Shown: piece after piece, positions 17,543-26,466 of the stretch
How positions within the stretch are numbered: position 1 is the first letter of the stretch
Layout: every line of letters starts with the position of its first letter
NCBI GenBank assembly: GCA_947631435.1
Contig: CANRLM010000021.1
Coordinates: 1 to 36,924 of the forward strand
Length of the DNA stretch: 36,924 bases
Reading direction: 5' to 3'
Source: an uncultured Akkermansia sp.
GTDB taxonomy: Bacteria; Verrucomicrobiota; Verrucomicrobiia; Verrucomicrobiales; Akkermansiaceae
Translations under genes and position numbers: made by a program
The notes under the pieces: generated by a model
Databases searched by the model: none
Told to the model about the DNA's origin: nothing
The model's input: only the letters and a program-made list of their open reading frames with translations

Positions 17543-18197
17543 TCCGTTTCAGGACGTTGCCAGGGCAATCGCATCTGAGAGAAGTCAATCAACAGAGAAA
17601 ATGCTCTTGTTGACTGATATCGCAGTTTATACGCATCAAAAATCATGACAACAAGTGGTCATCATGATGATGGATCTTCACAAAAACTTTTTGACCAACC
17701 ATCCGCTACACCCCAAAAATTCGACTCCGCTACCGCTCCGCAAAAAAACGCGCAAAGCGCGCTAGTTCAATTCTTCGTCCTTCCCTCAACTTCACCCCTC
17801 ACCCCGCTTCGCTCCTCACTCTCCCTTTCTAACCACCCCTCCCCCATGCCCCAGAAGTTCAGCTACGCTGAAGCTCCGCAGAAACGCACGCTAGCGCGCT
17901 AACTATCAATACGTCGTCCTTCATAATTCGCAATTCGTACTTCGGCAAACGCATTTCCTAATGCGTTTGCCCTAAGGACGTTGCCTCGCGTTGCTTTGTA
18001 CGGGGTAAGGGGAAGAGAGAGGCAGTTGTGAGATCAACCGCGAGCCGACTTGCGAAAAATGTTAACGTTTTAAAGGTTTGGAAAGTTGATGGAAGTGAAG
18101 GCTGAGGCGTCGTCTCTTCTGATTTCAGAGGCTTCCTTCCCCTTTCCTCCTTCGGTAAATCTAAAACAGCTCTCAAATGACACGATGAACTTTTTTC
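17543..18197. repeat. Repeat-rich intergenic region, no supported gene
   Basis: I see no convincing coding frame here. The stretch holds a composite repeat related in inverted orientation to 28195-28422. In plus-strand order the landmarks are AAAACTTTTTG (17683-17693), AGCGCGCTAACT (17893-17904), AATTCGTAC (17932-17940) and the hairpin at 17944-17971. It also holds two partly matching units of about 50 bases, 17735-17783 and 17873-17922, each running from GCTCCGCA to CGTCCTTC. The composition is unlike flanking genes, with long pyrimidine-rich runs around 17780-17850. Confidence 0.55.
17944..17971. repeat. REP-like hairpin, 12-base stem and 4-base loop
   Basis: GGCAAACGCATT and AATGCGTTTGCC are perfect reverse complements separated by TCCT. 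A related copy with an AGGA loop is at 28195-28222, and the right arm alone recurs at 63-76. This is the layout of intergenic REP-type elements; no transposase gene is in the window. Confidence 0.7.
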
Positions 18198-18232
18198 TTG
18201 TTAATAGATATTAAAGAGCGTACACTCGCTCT
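18198..18232 (+). promoter_or_regulatory. Candidate promoter of the transglutaminase gene, -10 inside an inverted repeat
   Basis: TTGTTA (18198-18203), a 17-base spacer and TACACT (18221-18226). The -10 is flanked by AGAGCG (18215-18220) and CGCTCT (18227-18232), an exact 6-base inverted repeat. The 12-base core GCGTACACTCGC is identical to that at the leuS promoter. The predicted RNA start is near 18233. Confidence 0.5.
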
Positions 18233-18319
18233 CGTGCGGAGTTCGCCAATACCTTGCACGGGTATGCGTCTCGCCACATTCCGTTTCCTTTTCTTTCAAT
18301 CTCTACTTTCCCGCCCCAT

Positions 18320-19687
18320 ATGAGGCAGCCGTTCCTTCCCCTCTCGCCTTGCGATGCTTACCGACTCACGACACTGACAAATGGTCGACGAGCAACGCTT
18401 GAGCCGCTTTCCTGGCTGGCTGCGCTTCTGATCGCTTGCTTCATCATTTCCGCGCCCGGTGCAGCGCTTGCAGATGACGCCGCGGCGGAGGGCTCCGAAG
18501 AGAAGCAGCAAATCATGGAAACCTTGGATGACATCAACACCGTCATGGGTGATATGGCGAGCAAATTGGAAGGGACACGAACCCTTTTGGTTGGCAAAAA
18601 GATCGCGGCATCTCCAAAAAGGCACTTTAACAATTCTCTCTGGTATGACTACTGCGGAGGATTTTCTCTTTCTGAGAACAAAAAGAAGGAGGGGAAAATT
18701 ACGTTGTTTATGGGGTACAAAGATAGTGAAAAAATTCTTGCGGCCCACCGTGATTCATCGCTTGTCGAAAAGCTTGGGAAGAAAGAACGCGCCTCTCTCC
18801 TGGAAGCAGAAAAAATCATCGGCGAGGTTATCCGTCCCGGCATGACGGAGATGGAACGTGCCCGTTCTCTGCACGATTTCATGGTGAAACACTACTCCTA
18901 CAGCTCAACCAGCGGAGGCGCGGCCACCACGATGCTGCTCACAAACAAAGGCGTGTGCGAGGCATACAGTCGCGTTTACTACCTGCTTGCGAAGATGGCG
19001 GGGTTGGAGGCGCACATTGTGCTTGGCGTTGCAGGTGGTCCCCACGCGTGGAACATGGTACGCGTGAACGATGAGTGGTACCATGTGGATGTGACCTGGG
19101 ATGACTGCATAACGCCCGAAGACACGAGAGAAGGCGACGGGGTCGACATATCGCGACGGTATTTCCTGATCAATGATGTAGAGATGGGTAAGGATCACAA
19201 GTGGAGCATTTCCTCCTTGCCGAGCTCGCAGGTGAAGGATGCATCTTATTTTCGCAAAATCAAGCGTTTCTACAACTCTTATTCTTCATTGTGGAAGGCG
19301 GTCGATGAGGCGGCTCGCAGCGAACAGGCTTACTTTGAAGCGTACATGCAATCCTTTATCAGCAAGGATAATTTCCTGCGCAGGTTTGAAAAAGCCTGCG
19401 AGCAGTACGAAAGTTTCAAAAATATTGTCGGCTGGAGTGGTCCTGAAGAAAAAGCCGGAGTCGTGAGCTTTCGCTTCGATTACTCCGATACCACCGTAAA
19501 GAAACCCCGTGAGCAGAAACCTCACCTCATCCACGAGACGCTTGAAAGCGCAAAAGGGTGGTTCTCCGAGCAGGGTTTGCAGTTGCTTGAAGAATTCAAC
19601 ATCAATGGGGAGACGATTGAAGAGATCAAGTCAAAAGGGAGTGAAGCCATCAAAAAAGGATCCGATGTTATCCGATCCCTGTTTTGA
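18320..19687 (+). CDS. Exported transglutaminase-like protein
   Basis: A secreted protein with a transglutaminase-like (papain-fold) core. Numbered from the ATG at 18320, the triad is Cys213 (KGVCEAYSR), His242 (GGPHAWNMV) and Asp257 (YHVDVTWDD). These bacterial proteins act mostly as cysteine proteases or as cell-wall or envelope-associated modules. The signal sequence is WLAALLIACFIISAPGAALA, preceded by a long N-terminal stretch. The frame is also open from a TTG at 18254, but that adds 22 residues with no feature, so the ATG is preferred with modest confidence. The C-terminal half after about residue 280 is charged, with no domain I recognise, and ends in a helical EEIKSKGSEAIKKGSDVIRS. 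It stands alone, with intergenic regions on both sides. Confidence 0.82.
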   Translation: MRQPFLPLSPCDAYRLTTLTNGRRATLEPLSWLAALLIACFIISAPGAALADDAAAEGSEEKQQIMETLDDINTVMGDMASKLEGTRTLLVGKKIAASPKRHFNNSLWYDYCGGFSLSENKKKEGKITLFMGYKDSEKILAAHRDSSLVEKLGKKERASLLEAEKIIGEVIRPGMTEMERARSLHDFMVKHYSYSSTSGGAATTMLLTNKGVCEAYSRVYYLLAKMAGLEAHIVLGVAGGPHAWNMVRVNDEWYHVDVTWDDCITPEDTREGDGVDISRRYFLINDVEMGKDHKWSISSLPSSQVKDASYFRKIKRFYNSYSSLWKAVDEAARSEQAYFEAYMQSFISKDNFLRRFEKACEQYESFKNIVGWSGPEEKAGVVSFRFDYSDTTVKKPREQKPHLIHETLESAKGWFSEQGLQLLEEFNINGETIEEIKSKGSEAIKKGSDVIRSLF

Positions 19688-20104
19688 TTCCTCATGCATC
19701 CTCTATCAATCTTGAACATAACTGGGAAACCTAAGGAACCACGACGGACCACGAGGATGCCGAGGGTGCAGGGACGGTGGGCGAAAGAGTGGGAATGTAA
19801 GGAAGGGTTATGGATGATTTTTTTTGTTTAATTTGTTGATGTAAAAATGGTTAATACTAATTAATAGAGCGGAACACGATATTTTGGAAGAAGTCTTGCA
19901 TTATTTATGACTTCTCGTATGTCAGCACCGATTTGAGGAATTCTTTCACTTCCGGGGCTGCTATTTTTTCCCTTCCCTCTTCATCCACATCTTGTTTTCC
20001 TGAGAAAAGTTTTTATACACATTTGCGCGAATACTCAGTTATATCACAGTACTGTGGGAGTATTACTTCTCTGTGAGTTCTTTTTATATCTTATTGGGGT
20101 ATCT
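19688..20104. other. Intergenic region with nested inverted repeat
   Basis: No gene was seen between the transglutaminase gene and the end of hsdR (convergent). It contains an AT-rich tract around 19815-19870. Near its right end, AATACTC (20030-20036) pairs with GAGTATT (20058-20064) around the perfect palindrome CACAGTACTGTG (20045-20056). That structure lies 40-75 bases past the hsdR stop. It has no T-run after it, so it may stabilise RNA 3' ends or bind a protein instead of acting as a simple terminator. Confidence 0.4.
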
Positions 20105-23100
20105 TTAGCCCACTGAATGGACGATGTACTCCGACTTTCCTCTTTCCGCTGCCAGAGCGAAATTGTCATCACCTGTGGGATACCCCCTGTGGAACAGGAA
20201 AAACAACTCCCGACCGAGTGCTTGGCGGAGCCTGTCACGCTTATCGTCATCCTTCATCAGGTTTTCGAAGCCTTCCATGCTCTTCGCATAGCAATCCGTG
20301 GCGGTATTGTCAAAGGTACTCTTGAAAATGGTATCCACAAACACCTTCAAATTGGAGGTTTGTGCAGACGCCGCGAGGTTGGTATCCTCTTTCAGCGCGG
20401 CTATGATGGTGCGGACGGCTACCTTGTCGGCCTCGGTAAAGTTGCCGCCCATGGCCTCATTGATGCGTTTCAGCAGTTCGTCCAAGGACTCTTTCTTGTC
20501 TATTGCACCGCCTTTGGAGGTAGTTGTACCGGGCTCCAGAACTCCTTTATGGTCGTCAAGCCGGATGCTGCCACGACCGGTTTCCTCCAGCTTATAGTAC
20601 TCCATCTCAATTTTGCCTTCTACATCCACCAGCTCGCCCGGCTTGGTTGGCAGAACCTTGATGAGATAGCGGGCAAACACGTATTCCTTGTGTAGTGACA
20701 AATCATTCAGACGCATGATCTGGCCGATGTGGGCATACCACTTGCACAGGGCGCGCAACTTGCGGCGGAACTCGTATTGCTCATCATCGCTCAGCTTCTC
20801 GTTGTAATCATCGATAACCGGTATCAGAAGATTCGTGATAGCGGCGGCACAGGCAGCCTCTTGCTGTTCGCCGTGGCGCGTGTATTCCGTGGCGACCTTC
20901 TCCACGTCGTCATCGTGATAAACGTTAAACTCCCTCAAGTCGCGTTTGGTCTGGTAGATGAGGTCTAAACTCAGGTCGCCCTCCAGCATGGTTTCCTGAT
21001 AGAAGGGCTGGAAGGCCTCCTTAATCTCGTCCTGCTCGTTCATGAAGTCGAGCACATAGGTGTCCTCCTTGCCGTAGGTGGTGCGATTCAGGCGAGAGAG
21101 AGTCTGCACGCACTTCACCGAGCGCAGCTTCTTGTCCACAATCATGGTGTGCAGCAGCTTTTCGTCAAAGCCGGTCTGGTACTTCTCTGCCACGATGAGG
21201 ATGTTGAAGTTGTTGTGGAACTCCTCCTTGGTCTGGTTCTCAGAGATATGCGTACCATCCGCGCGCACGTTGAGCTTGCTTTCGGTCAGCTCTTCCCCGT
21301 CCTCCAATTCCACCGTACCGGAGAATGCCACCATGGGCTTCACATCGGTGTAGCCCTGCTCGGCGGCATATTCCTTCACTGCACGATAATACAGCACCGC
21401 AGCCAGACGGGATGACGCCACCACCATCATCTTGCCCCTGCCCCCGATTTGGCGGCGCGTGGTTTCGCGGAAGGTCTCCACAATGATTTCCGACTTCTGC
21501 CGGATATTCTCCGGGTGCAACATGGCGTATTGGCGGATAAGACGTGCAGCCTTGCTGCTGGCCATTTCCTCGTTCTCCTCAACGGAGCGGACAAGCTTGT
21601 AGCAGGTCTTGTAAGTGGTGTAATTCTTCAACACATCCAAAATGAAGCCCTCCTCAATCGCTTGGCGCATGCTGTACACATGGAAGGGATGCCATTTACC
21701 GTCCGGTCCCTGTTCGCAGAATTGCTGCAGAGTCGTATCCTTGGGCGTAGCGGTAAAGGCAAAGAACGAGAGATTGTCGTGCCTGCCCTGGCTCAGGATT
21801 TCCTGCACCAGCTTGTTTTCGGCATCATTGGCCTCGGCGTCCAACTCTTCCTCCTCGGCGTACTGCTCCAACGCGGCGCGGGTATCGGCCAGCGCAGCCT
21901 TCATCTTAGCGGCGGCGCTGCCACCCTGCGACGAGTGAGCCTCGTCGATGATGATGCCGTAGCGGTTTCCCGCGCGGTGGATCACCTCGCGGTAAATCAC
22001 GGGGAATTTCTGCAGCGTGGTAATAATGATGCGGACTCCGGCATTGATAGCGTCCTTCAAATCCTGCGAGTTCTTTTCATCATCAATGGCGGCTATCACG
22101 CCACGCGTATGGTCATGCCCGGAGATGGTATTACTCAACTGGGCATTGAGTACAGTGCGGTCGGTCACCACAATGACACTGCTGAAGATGGGCTGATCTT
22201 GCGCATCGAACAAGGTGGAAAGCCGGTGCGCCACCCACGCGATGGAGTTGGACTTACCGCTGCCGGCGCTGTGTTGAATGAGGTAGTTGTGCCCGCTGCT
22301 GTGTTCTTTCACATGAGCCACCAGCTTGCGCACCACATCCAGCTGGTGGTAGCGGGGGAAAATGAGCGTCTTCTTCTCGACCGTGACCTCCTTACCATCC
22401 TTGCCGCAAACCTTTTCCTCTCTCTTCTCAACATTCATGAAGCGCTCCAAAATATCCATCAGACTATCTCGGCAGAATACCTCGCGCCATATGTAGGAGG
22501 TGGCAAAGTCGTTTTCCGAACCTGCGGGATTTCCTGCGCCGCCGTCCTTGCCGGCGCCCGCGCTGCCCTGATTGAACGGCAGGAAGTAGGTGTGCTTGCC
22601 CTCCAGCTTCGTGGTCATGCAGGCCTCATACAGGTCAACGCAAAAATAGCCCAGGATGCGGAAATTGAAACCAAAGCAACGTTCCTTCGGGTCGCGGTCA
22701 TCTTTCCACTGTCGGCGAGCATTGTCGATGCTCTGCCCGGTGAGCTGGTTCTTCAACTCCAGCGCAAACACGGGTATGCCGTTGAGCACTAATACCATGT
22801 CCACTGAATTCTTGCAGGTCTCGCTGTAGTACCACTGTCGATAGACCTCCACCTTGTTGGCGCGGTACCGTTGCTCATGCTCCTCATTCAGATTGCTTTC
22901 GGGTCGGAAATAGCAGACGCGGAATCGCGCGCCCGCGGCATCAAACCCGTTGCGCAGCACATGCAGCAGACCGTCCTTGCTGCAACGTTCATTGAAGGTG
23001 CGGATAAAAGACTCCTCCGTGTTGAGGGGCACCAGACGCTTGTACTTGTTCCACTCTTTCTGCTGTGTGTCCTGAACAAAGCGCAGCAGGGTGTCTTTGT

Positions 23101-23203
23101 ACAGCGCCGTGGCGCAGTCATACGTATCCGCGCCCTTTGTCAACCCTCCTGCGGGGGAGGTCAGAGCTGCTTCAATATGGGCTTCAAATTCTTTCTCTTT
23201 CAT
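20105..23203 (-). CDS. hsdR: Type I restriction enzyme, R subunit
   Basis: The 1032-residue motor and nuclease subunit of a type I restriction-modification complex. The N-terminal nuclease has the PD-(D/E)XK pattern: Asp135 in SVDMVLVL, then E149-L-K151 in FALELKNQ. The superfamily 2 translocase follows, with HSAGSGKS (Walker A, near 311-318), DEAH (420-423) and FTATP near 492. The conserved SRLNRTTYGKEDTYVLDF is also typical. A helical C-terminal domain for complex assembly follows. All motifs appear intact, so it should cut unmethylated DNA when joined to HsdM and HsdS. Its ATG overlaps the hsdS stop as ATGA. It is last in the hsd operon. Confidence 0.96.
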   Translation of the reverse strand: MKEKEFEAHIEAALTSPAGGLTKGADTYDCATALYKDTLLRFVQDTQQKEWNKYKRLVPLNTEESFIRTFNERCSKDGLLHVLRNGFDAAGARFRVCYFRPESNLNEEHEQRYRANKVEVYRQWYYSETCKNSVDMVLVLNGIPVFALELKNQLTGQSIDNARRQWKDDRDPKERCFGFNFRILGYFCVDLYEACMTTKLEGKHTYFLPFNQGSAGAGKDGGAGNPAGSENDFATSYIWREVFCRDSLMDILERFMNVEKREEKVCGKDGKEVTVEKKTLIFPRYHQLDVVRKLVAHVKEHSSGHNYLIQHSAGSGKSNSIAWVAHRLSTLFDAQDQPIFSSVIVVTDRTVLNAQLSNTISGHDHTRGVIAAIDDEKNSQDLKDAINAGVRIIITTLQKFPVIYREVIHRAGNRYGIIIDEAHSSQGGSAAAKMKAALADTRAALEQYAEEEELDAEANDAENKLVQEILSQGRHDNLSFFAFTATPKDTTLQQFCEQGPDGKWHPFHVYSMRQAIEEGFILDVLKNYTTYKTCYKLVRSVEENEEMASSKAARLIRQYAMLHPENIRQKSEIIVETFRETTRRQIGGRGKMMVVASSRLAAVLYYRAVKEYAAEQGYTDVKPMVAFSGTVELEDGEELTESKLNVRADGTHISENQTKEEFHNNFNILIVAEKYQTGFDEKLLHTMIVDKKLRSVKCVQTLSRLNRTTYGKEDTYVLDFMNEQDEIKEAFQPFYQETMLEGDLSLDLIYQTKRDLREFNVYHDDDVEKVATEYTRHGEQQEAACAAAITNLLIPVIDDYNEKLSDDEQYEFRRKLRALCKWYAHIGQIMRLNDLSLHKEYVFARYLIKVLPTKPGELVDVEGKIEMEYYKLEETGRGSIRLDDHKGVLEPGTTTSKGGAIDKKESLDELLKRINEAMGGNFTEADKVAVRTIIAALKEDTNLAASAQTSNLKVFVDTIFKSTFDNTATDCYAKSMEGFENLMKDDDKRDRLRQALGRELFFLFHRGYPTGDDNFALAAERGKSEYIVHSVG

Positions 23204-24453
23204 GCCTGTACATCCTTTTTACCGGTAACGTATTCGTAAATGAGCGATTTTTTGTAGCTCCCGAGTTCCTCGATAAGCTGTTCCTTCTTTTCGATGATGC
23301 TGTCTAGCTCAGCACATTTGGCGTCGAGATAAGAGACAATCAATTTTTGCTCCTCAACGCTGGGGATAGCAACACCCCTTTTCAAGATTTTATCTGAAGA
23401 CACCCGAAGTCGAATTTCGAGTATTCCATTTGCATAACACCGAAGTTCTTTTTGGAATCCTGTTGTCTGGAAAATATAGTTTAAAAACCTCACATTATTT
23501 CCAGTTTCAGGGGCAAAAACATAATATACGGGACTGACACAACCAAAATAATTTGATATGCCCACAGAGCCAATGATAACATTCATACTATTGACGACGA
23601 TGGTATCGGGATATGCCAGTTTATAGTCGGAATAATCCTCTTTTGACTTGTTCCCTATATTTCCTTTCGTTTCATAAGGAATAACTCCCAGTTTATTGGT
23701 CAGGGAAAGAATTTGTCTAGTTTGCACAGGATTATTTGAGTGATTAATTTCTCTCAAATGCCATTGCAATCTTTCTATACTCCACTCCACCGGTATCTTC
23801 CCAATCCATGGGATCCCGCTATCCTTCATCTCTGCATCGGGATTCAACCCCTTTGTGACCGTCTCGGTGATAATGGACTGCTTGAGCTTTTTGTACTCCT
23901 CAATCGTCTCCCTCGTTTTCTCCACAACCTTGTCTATCTCTGCGCATTTGGCATCGAGATAATCGGCGATACGGCGCTGCTCGAGAGGGGAGGGCAAAGC
24001 TATTGCTAAATTCAGTATATACTGTGAATTAGCCCTCGGCATTTTAGCACCATAAGTGGACGAATTAATATCATCAATGAAATTTTTGTTAAGAAGACTA
24101 AAACGTAAAAATCGTTTATCTCCCATGAAGTCCGATAAAATAAGGAATTCACCGGAACAATACCCATCATATGGGGAGAAAATCACTTTTGCAAGGTATG
24201 GTCTTAATTTTCCGAACAATATGTCACCCTTTTTACATACATTTTGAACAGAAATATCATACGTTGCATCTGTTGAGAATATGCCATTTGAATAGCCAAC
24301 AATATTCTCCAGACCAATATATAACGCTAAATCAGGATTGAATAATCCTTTTTCGCTCCTAATCTCAGTTAAGTACTTTAATCTAACTGTTGTCCAATGT
24401 CGTGGAATACTGCCCACATATCCAATCCCGCTGTCTTTCATTTGCCTAGCCAT
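23200..24453 (-). CDS. hsdS: Type I restriction enzyme, specificity subunit
   Basis: The DNA-recognition subunit, with two target-recognition domains and two conserved spacers. The internal repeat is visible: MKDSGI opens both halves (residues 5 and about 211), each followed by a W/YxGxIPxxW pattern. YLDAKCAEIDKVVEK and YLDAKCAELDSIIEK close them. The spacers give the fixed distance between half-sites; the sequence recognised cannot be predicted. The recognition domains are strikingly AT-rich beside hsdM and hsdR, a sign of exchange. A TTG at 24462 overlaps the hsdM stop; the ATGs at 24453 and 24441 are alternative starts, and none has a clear ribosome site. The end overlaps hsdR by 4 bases. 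Confidence 0.94.
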   Translation of the reverse strand: MARQMKDSGIGYVGSIPRHWTTVRLKYLTEIRSEKGLFNPDLALYIGLENIVGYSNGIFSTDATYDISVQNVCKKGDILFGKLRPYLAKVIFSPYDGYCSGEFLILSDFMGDKRFLRFSLLNKNFIDDINSSTYGAKMPRANSQYILNLAIALPSPLEQRRIADYLDAKCAEIDKVVEKTRETIEEYKKLKQSIITETVTKGLNPDAEMKDSGIPWIGKIPVEWSIERLQWHLREINHSNNPVQTRQILSLTNKLGVIPYETKGNIGNKSKEDYSDYKLAYPDTIVVNSMNVIIGSVGISNYFGCVSPVYYVFAPETGNNVRFLNYIFQTTGFQKELRCYANGILEIRLRVSSDKILKRGVAIPSVEEQKLIVSYLDAKCAELDSIIEKKEQLIEELGSYKKSLIYEYVTGKKDVQA

Positions 24454-24458
24454 GGGAA

Positions 24459-26213
24459 TCAAGAGAGAAGATTTTTCAGGGACTCAGCGATATCAGACTC
24501 CAGAGAGGAGATACGGGCGACGATGGAATCGGAGGCTTCGGGGGGCTGATACTTGTAGAAGTAGCGCGTCATGGGGATTTCGTAGCCCACCTTGGCGGCT
24601 TTTTTATCCACCCAGGCATCGGGCACGTAGGGCAGCACCTCACGCTCCATGTAGGTTTGAATATCCTCTTTCATGGGGACGTTCTCGGTATCGCGCAGGG
24701 CCTTATCGGGCACAGGCTTGCCTTTCTTCATGATGATGTTGCCTGCCTCGTCTCGCTGGGGTCGCTCCACAGTAATCTTGTAGTAGCCGAAATCCTGCGT
24801 ATCAAAGACCTTGCTTTCGCAGAAAATGCCGGAGGGGTCGCCATAGGAGGCATCGCGCTCAAAGGCAACGTAGGCCTGCATGATCAGCTCGCGGCAGGCG
24901 GTTGTGATGTCATTACGTTTGTTGCCTATGGATTTGCGGCGAGGTTCAAAACACCGAGAAGCATTGATGAGCTGCACCTTGCCCCGGCGGTGAGCGGGCT
25001 TGTTGCGAGCCAGCAGCCACACGTAGGTGGCAATGCCGGTGTTCATGAAGGAATCATTGGGCAGTTGCACGATGGCATCCAGCCAGTCGTGCTCCAGAAT
25101 ATAGCGGCGGATTTCGGACGGGCCACTGCCGGCATCGCCGTTGAACAGAGACGATCCGTTTTGAATGATGGCCATGCGTCCCTCTCGATCCAGCTTGGAG
25201 AGACCATTGAGCAGGAAGAGCTGCTGCCCGTCGGAAATCTTGGGCAGACCGGGGGCGAAGCGCCCCGCCTCGCCGCGGGCGTGCTCTTCCTTTACCGCCT
25301 TTTCTTCTCGCTTCCAATCAATGCCGAAGGGAGGGTTCGAGATAATGTAGCGGAACCTGTAGCCGCCGAACTTGTCTTCCGAGAGAGTGTCGCCGTAGCG
25401 CATGTTGTTCGGATCGCCACCACGGATAAGCATATCGGACATGGCAATGGCGAAGGTCTCGGCATTGAGCTCCTGCCCGCAGCAGGTCACGGGCGTGGCG
25501 GGGTTAAGAGCGTGGATACGCTCCTCCATGCACGAGAGCATCTGCGAGGTGCCCATGGTCATGTCGTACACCGTCACGTTGGCCTCGCCGAGGGTGGAGC
25601 CGCTGAGCAGCAGATCGGTCATCAAGTAGATGATATCACGGCTGGTGAAGTGGGCGCCGGCGCCCTCCGCATACGATTCAGAGAACCTGTGCACCAGCTC
25701 CTCGAAGATGTAGCCGCAATCCACCGCACTGATTTTATCCGGACCCAGATAGCCCTTGGGCGAAGCAAACTCCTTCACCACGAGGAAGAGCAAATTGTTC
25801 TCCACAAGGGCATTGAGCTGGTCCTCGAAGCGGAAGTTGGCGAGGATATCCTGCACATTGCGGGAGAATCCTGCCAGATAGCTGCGGAAGTTGGTCTCGA
25901 TGTTGTTCGGGTCCGCCACCAGGGTTTCGAAGGTAAACTTGCTGGTGTTGTAGAACTTGTAGCCGGAGGCGCGCATGAGCATCATATCCAGCGCACCGGG
26001 AGCCAGATTGGCGTACTTTTCGTGAGCGGCCAGCACCTCCGCATGTTTGGCAGCAAGGCAGTCATGGAACCGCTTGATAACGGTCATGGGCAGAATGACC
26101 TTACCATACTCGTGCGGCTTAAAAATGCCAAAGATAGCATTGGCTACGTTCCAGATAACGGTGGCTTTTTCCTGAATATTAACGCCTACCTGGTATATCT
26201 TATCGTTTTCCAT
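24459..26213 (-). CDS. hsdM: Type I restriction enzyme, N6-adenine methyltransferase subunit
   Basis: The 584-residue modification subunit that methylates adenine at the HsdS target using S-adenosylmethionine. The N-terminal HsdM helical domain covers about 15-150. The cofactor site is VYDMTMGTSQML (216-225), a variant of the more usual DPxxGxG form. The catalytic motif IV is SNPPFGIDW (292-300). The segment AEGAGAHFTSRDIIYLM (182-198) is the conserved stretch before motif I. The C-terminal part carries DAWVDKKAAKVGYEIPMTRYFYKYQPP, common in the family. It is first in the operon, preceded by a control region with operator-like palindromes. With HsdS it forms an active methylase even without HsdR. 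Confidence 0.96.
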   Translation of the reverse strand: MENDKIYQVGVNIQEKATVIWNVANAIFGIFKPHEYGKVILPMTVIKRFHDCLAAKHAEVLAAHEKYANLAPGALDMMLMRASGYKFYNTSKFTFETLVADPNNIETNFRSYLAGFSRNVQDILANFRFEDQLNALVENNLLFLVVKEFASPKGYLGPDKISAVDCGYIFEELVHRFSESYAEGAGAHFTSRDIIYLMTDLLLSGSTLGEANVTVYDMTMGTSQMLSCMEERIHALNPATPVTCCGQELNAETFAIAMSDMLIRGGDPNNMRYGDTLSEDKFGGYRFRYIISNPPFGIDWKREEKAVKEEHARGEAGRFAPGLPKISDGQQLFLLNGLSKLDREGRMAIIQNGSSLFNGDAGSGPSEIRRYILEHDWLDAIVQLPNDSFMNTGIATYVWLLARNKPAHRRGKVQLINASRCFEPRRKSIGNKRNDITTACRELIMQAYVAFERDASYGDPSGIFCESKVFDTQDFGYYKITVERPQRDEAGNIIMKKGKPVPDKALRDTENVPMKEDIQTYMEREVLPYVPDAWVDKKAAKVGYEIPMTRYFYKYQPPEASDSIVARISSLESDIAESLKNLLS

Positions 26214-26281
26214 GATGAAGTTAGTTCCGAGAGCGCAGTTGCGGCACGATTCTTACCGTCCCTACGCTCCCGCGGAGAGCG

Positions 26282-26300
26282 TACGTATTCGAAATACGTA
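26282..26300. promoter_or_regulatory. Operator-like palindrome 1 upstream of hsdM
   Basis: An exact 8-base inverted repeat, TACGTATT and AATACGTA, with centre CGA. It lies 69 bases before the hsdM start, just downstream of the AT-rich promoter candidates, where a bound repressor would block transcription. Confidence 0.55.
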
Positions 26301-26431
26301 TTCATGTATATATAAATCTCTGATTATGTATATCTTGCAAAAACATAAACAACCGCTTTTTTGCCGTTAAGATAAGCGGCTCTTCTCAACAAGACATTGA
26401 ATATGAAGGATAAGAATTTTCAAAAAGATGC

Positions 26432-26461
26432 TTGACATACGTATTTCGAATACGCTACACC
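26432..26461 (+). promoter_or_regulatory. Plus-strand promoter with palindrome 2 in its spacer
   Basis: TTGACA at 26432-26437 is followed by a 17-18 base spacer made almost entirely of the second copy of the TACGTATT palindrome, then a weak -10. The same protein could thus control transcription away from hsdM and toward it. The downstream transcript would be short, ending at the terminator at 26577-26603. Confidence 0.4.
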
Positions 26462-26466
26462 TTTGT

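Noticed and set aside
17645..17902. Plus-strand frame rich in Ser, Thr and Pro
   Set aside because: It coincides with the repeat region; its repeated peptide pattern is explained by repeated DNA rather than a gene.
21449..22792. Long open frame (447 codons) on the plus strand
   Set aside because: It lies wholly antisense to hsdR, which has all catalytic motifs; the protein shows no domain and is an echo of GC-rich codon use.
24657..26315. Long open frame (552 codons) on the plus strand
   Set aside because: Antisense to hsdM, His- and Ala-rich with no recognisable domain; an artefact of codon bias.
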